The notes beneath the pieces were generated by a model. That model worked only from the letters and a program-made list of their open reading frames with translations. It was not told the DNA's origin and made no database searches. Positions 62,458 through 64,000 of a stretch of 64,000 bases of DNA are shown in pieces; the stretch's first letter is position 1; every line of letters begins with the position of its first letter. A program made the translations under genes and the position numbers. Origin of the DNA: Stichopus chloronotus (taxonomy: Eukaryota; Echinodermata; Holothuroidea; Aspidochirotida; Stichopodidae); the NCBI GenBank assembly GCA_021234535.1, contig CM037833.1, forward strand, positions 7,204,050 through 7,268,049, in the 5' to 3' direction.

Positions 62458-63910
62458 CTGGAGGTTCAGAAGTTAAGTGACCCTGAACTAGTATCAAGTA
62501 CATTATTTGGACATTGTGTCCCAAATAAAACAGGCAACGGTTTCAACAATCACAGACCTGTTATAATTCTCTCATTGAATCTTTTAGGTCTTCTACACTT
62601 GCGTCACACTTGCTACACAATCATACTATTGGTACATCAGCTACATAATGAATCAAATACACTAAAGTTCCTGTACTTCAAACCTCACCTTCCTTTTGTC
62701 ATGGCATGGGTTATTAGTTGTAAAGCTAGGCAAAAGTGTGTAATCGAGAAAAAAAAAAAAACACTGACTATTAATACAAGATCAACTCTTAAATTCTAAG
62801 TCGGATTAAACAATTGGTACAATGTATACTCCAGTACAGGTGCGTCATTATAGAAGTGAAATTTAAATATTTTATCAAAACTTTAATTTCCTTTCAAACG
62901 TAACAGAGCAGAAATGAATTTAATAGCAAGGCGACCAGATAAAACGACGTCCTCTATTTTCCTAGATGATTTAGAAGGAAATGGATAGATTCCAGAAGAC
63001 TCATGCAAATTGCTGACATAGAGAAGGTGTACGTACATGTTGTGTATGGACATCGATGAGAGGAAGTTTCGTGTTTTTGTTTGTATATTTTTTCAAGTAC
63101 CAGTTGGCTTGACTTTACCTGCTTTAAACGAAAAACAAAGGCTGCATCTTCTGCCAAGCAAAAATCGTATAATTTACAATTTCCATTACCCGAAACGAGC
63201 ACCTTACGTCTTGATATCCCCGGGTGCAATAGCTGAAATGATAACATCACAATTGATAAGTAAAAATCATTTGACAAGACATTGGGAAAGAGAAAACTGT
63301 TTTAGAAAGTCAATTTATAAGTTACATGTCGAGCACACTAAAAAATTCTGACATTTTTACATAATTAGAATGAATCTGAGGTGTATATAATTACAATTTG
63401 TGTATCGTTCCCTTTCGAATAGGTTTGTTGCCTTCAAGTCATGAACGATAACAGTCTCCATTGAAAATTGAAAACGACATTCCATAGAACGTTGCATATT
63501 ACTTTATCGTTGTAATTGATTTTCGTAAATCGAAGACACTCTTGCGAATGTGATCGAAATTGTTCAAGAAACATATGTACCGCTTGTTTTGGTCAACACA
63601 ATCAAAATATGCCAAGTCAAACGAACTAGTCCAGAGCACGTTTTACAGTCTAACTAGAAGGGCTTATATTACATCATTTGATTTGATTTCCAGGAGATTA
63701 GATAGTGAATTCAAAATGTTAGATAAACAAAAAGAAATAACAATTTAGAGGCGGCATTGGAGTTATTTGGTAGATTTTACCGACCTCTAATAATATCTGT
63801 TAATGGATAAAGATTTAGTAAGACTTAATTTGATTTAAGTTGTTATCATCCACAGCCTACAAGTAACCAATAGGAAAAGAAGTCGAAAGTGTGAAAGTTA
63901 CAAACATTAC
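62458..63910 (-). other. Kinase-gene introns and their exon-free sequence
   Basis: This span holds the introns 63233-63910 (678 bp) and 62458-63118 (661 bp); two shorter ones lie at 62140-62345 (206 bp) and 61810-62039 (230 bp). All begin GT and end AG on the minus strand. The plus-strand frames 62437-62799 and 63560-63748 lie over or within introns and have no domain. Confidence 0.7.
63119..63232 (-). CDS. Tyrosine-kinase-like protein, catalytic and DFG-loop exon
   Basis: Minus-strand 114-bp exon between TATCATTTCAG and GTAAAG, phase 0 at both ends. It reads LLHPGISRRKVLVSGNG, then CKLYDFCLAEDAAFVFRLKQ. By alignment, HRDLAARN of active tyrosine kinases is HPGISRRK (catalytic Asp replaced by Gly, Asn by Lys), and DFG is DFC (Asp kept). 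The activation segment is very short, about 29 residues from DFC to PPE. The protein is therefore probably a pseudokinase that binds or scaffolds and does not phosphorylate. The plus-strand open frame 63037-63351 is the reverse of this exon. Confidence 0.9.
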
Positions 63911-64000
63911 CCCGTACGAATGTATAAACTCCATTCCTTTCAAGATACCCAATATAAACCTCTTTTTGGTAGAAGTAGACCATTCCTTTGTTTCAGGGTT
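63911..64000 (-). CDS. Tyrosine-kinase-like protein, exon with helix E (runs off the window)
   Basis: The minus-strand frame enters at the window edge in phase 0 and ends at GGG|GTAATG. It reads NPETKEWSTSTKKRFILGIL then KGMEFIHSYG, matching helix E (..ILKGMEFIHS) that precedes the catalytic loop. The next exon continues in phase 0. The N-lobe (glycine-rich loop, VAIK lysine) and any extracellular part lie outside, so whether it is a receptor is inference. The five exons sum to 552 bp, exactly 184 codons with stop. Confidence 0.82.

Noticed and set aside
62437..62799. 120-codon plus-strand frame
   Set aside because: It starts over the edge of a kinase exon and continues through its intron; no domain, and it ends in low-complexity lysine-rich sequence.
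63037..63351. 104-codon plus-strand frame
   Set aside because: It lies over the minus-strand kinase exon 63119-63232, which has matching motifs, splice sites and phase.

Overview
The window is eukaryotic DNA from a metazoan, most likely a marine deuterostome invertebrate; echinoderm is my best guess, not proven. It is AT-rich, its genes are split by GT-AG introns, and it carries Penelope-like, CR1/L2-type LINE and pogo/Tigger-type remnants. It also holds a single-V-type immunoglobulin receptor and a tyrosine-kinase gene with a kinase-dead catalytic loop. There is no bacterial-type gene organisation.

Layout. At 160-398 lies a decayed copy of the transmembrane exon, plus intron flank, of a receptor gene present intact further right. 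From 1.7 to 3.4 kb are small tandem and direct repeats. At 5493-6401 (minus) is an intronless drug/metabolite-transporter (SLC35G/EamA-like) gene. From 7.2 to 7.7 kb are a pogo/Tigger-like terminal repeat and a palindromic stretch. At 10.07-10.92 kb are two weak candidate exons. At 10.95-12.0 kb (minus) is a broken Penelope-like element (RT plus GIY-YIG). From 14.6 to 15.95 kb come an AGGTCA-rich minisatellite and a near-perfect 208-bp duplication. From 16853 to 20584 (plus) is a three-exon gene for a 204-residue Ig-V/TM protein with a tyrosine-containing tail, assembled here from splice sites whose phases match.

From about 22.64 to 54.29 kb the window is one macrosatellite of about 24 copies of a 1.2-kb unit. 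It is interrupted by the same 5'-truncated LINE at two places, because a 4.6-kb stretch carrying it was duplicated 5.8 kb away almost without change, and by a 626-bp TG...CA insertion that looks like a solo LTR. The outermost copies are diverged or deleted, and a second diverged sequence block lies on both sides of the array.

Right of the array are a second, different Penelope-like RT remnant (55.85-56.95 kb, plus) and a decayed non-LTR retrotransposon (58.6-60.3 kb, plus). Last, on the minus strand from 64000 down to 61674, are five exons encoding the C-terminal 183 residues of a tyrosine-kinase-like protein that continues off the right edge. None of the five exons was an obvious open frame; they were joined by splice sites and phase, and the total is exactly 184 codons. 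Its HRD motif reads HPG and its DFG reads DFC, so it is probably a pseudokinase. The Ig receptor and the kinase suggest a receptor-rich neighbourhood, but no direct functional link can be shown from sequence alone.
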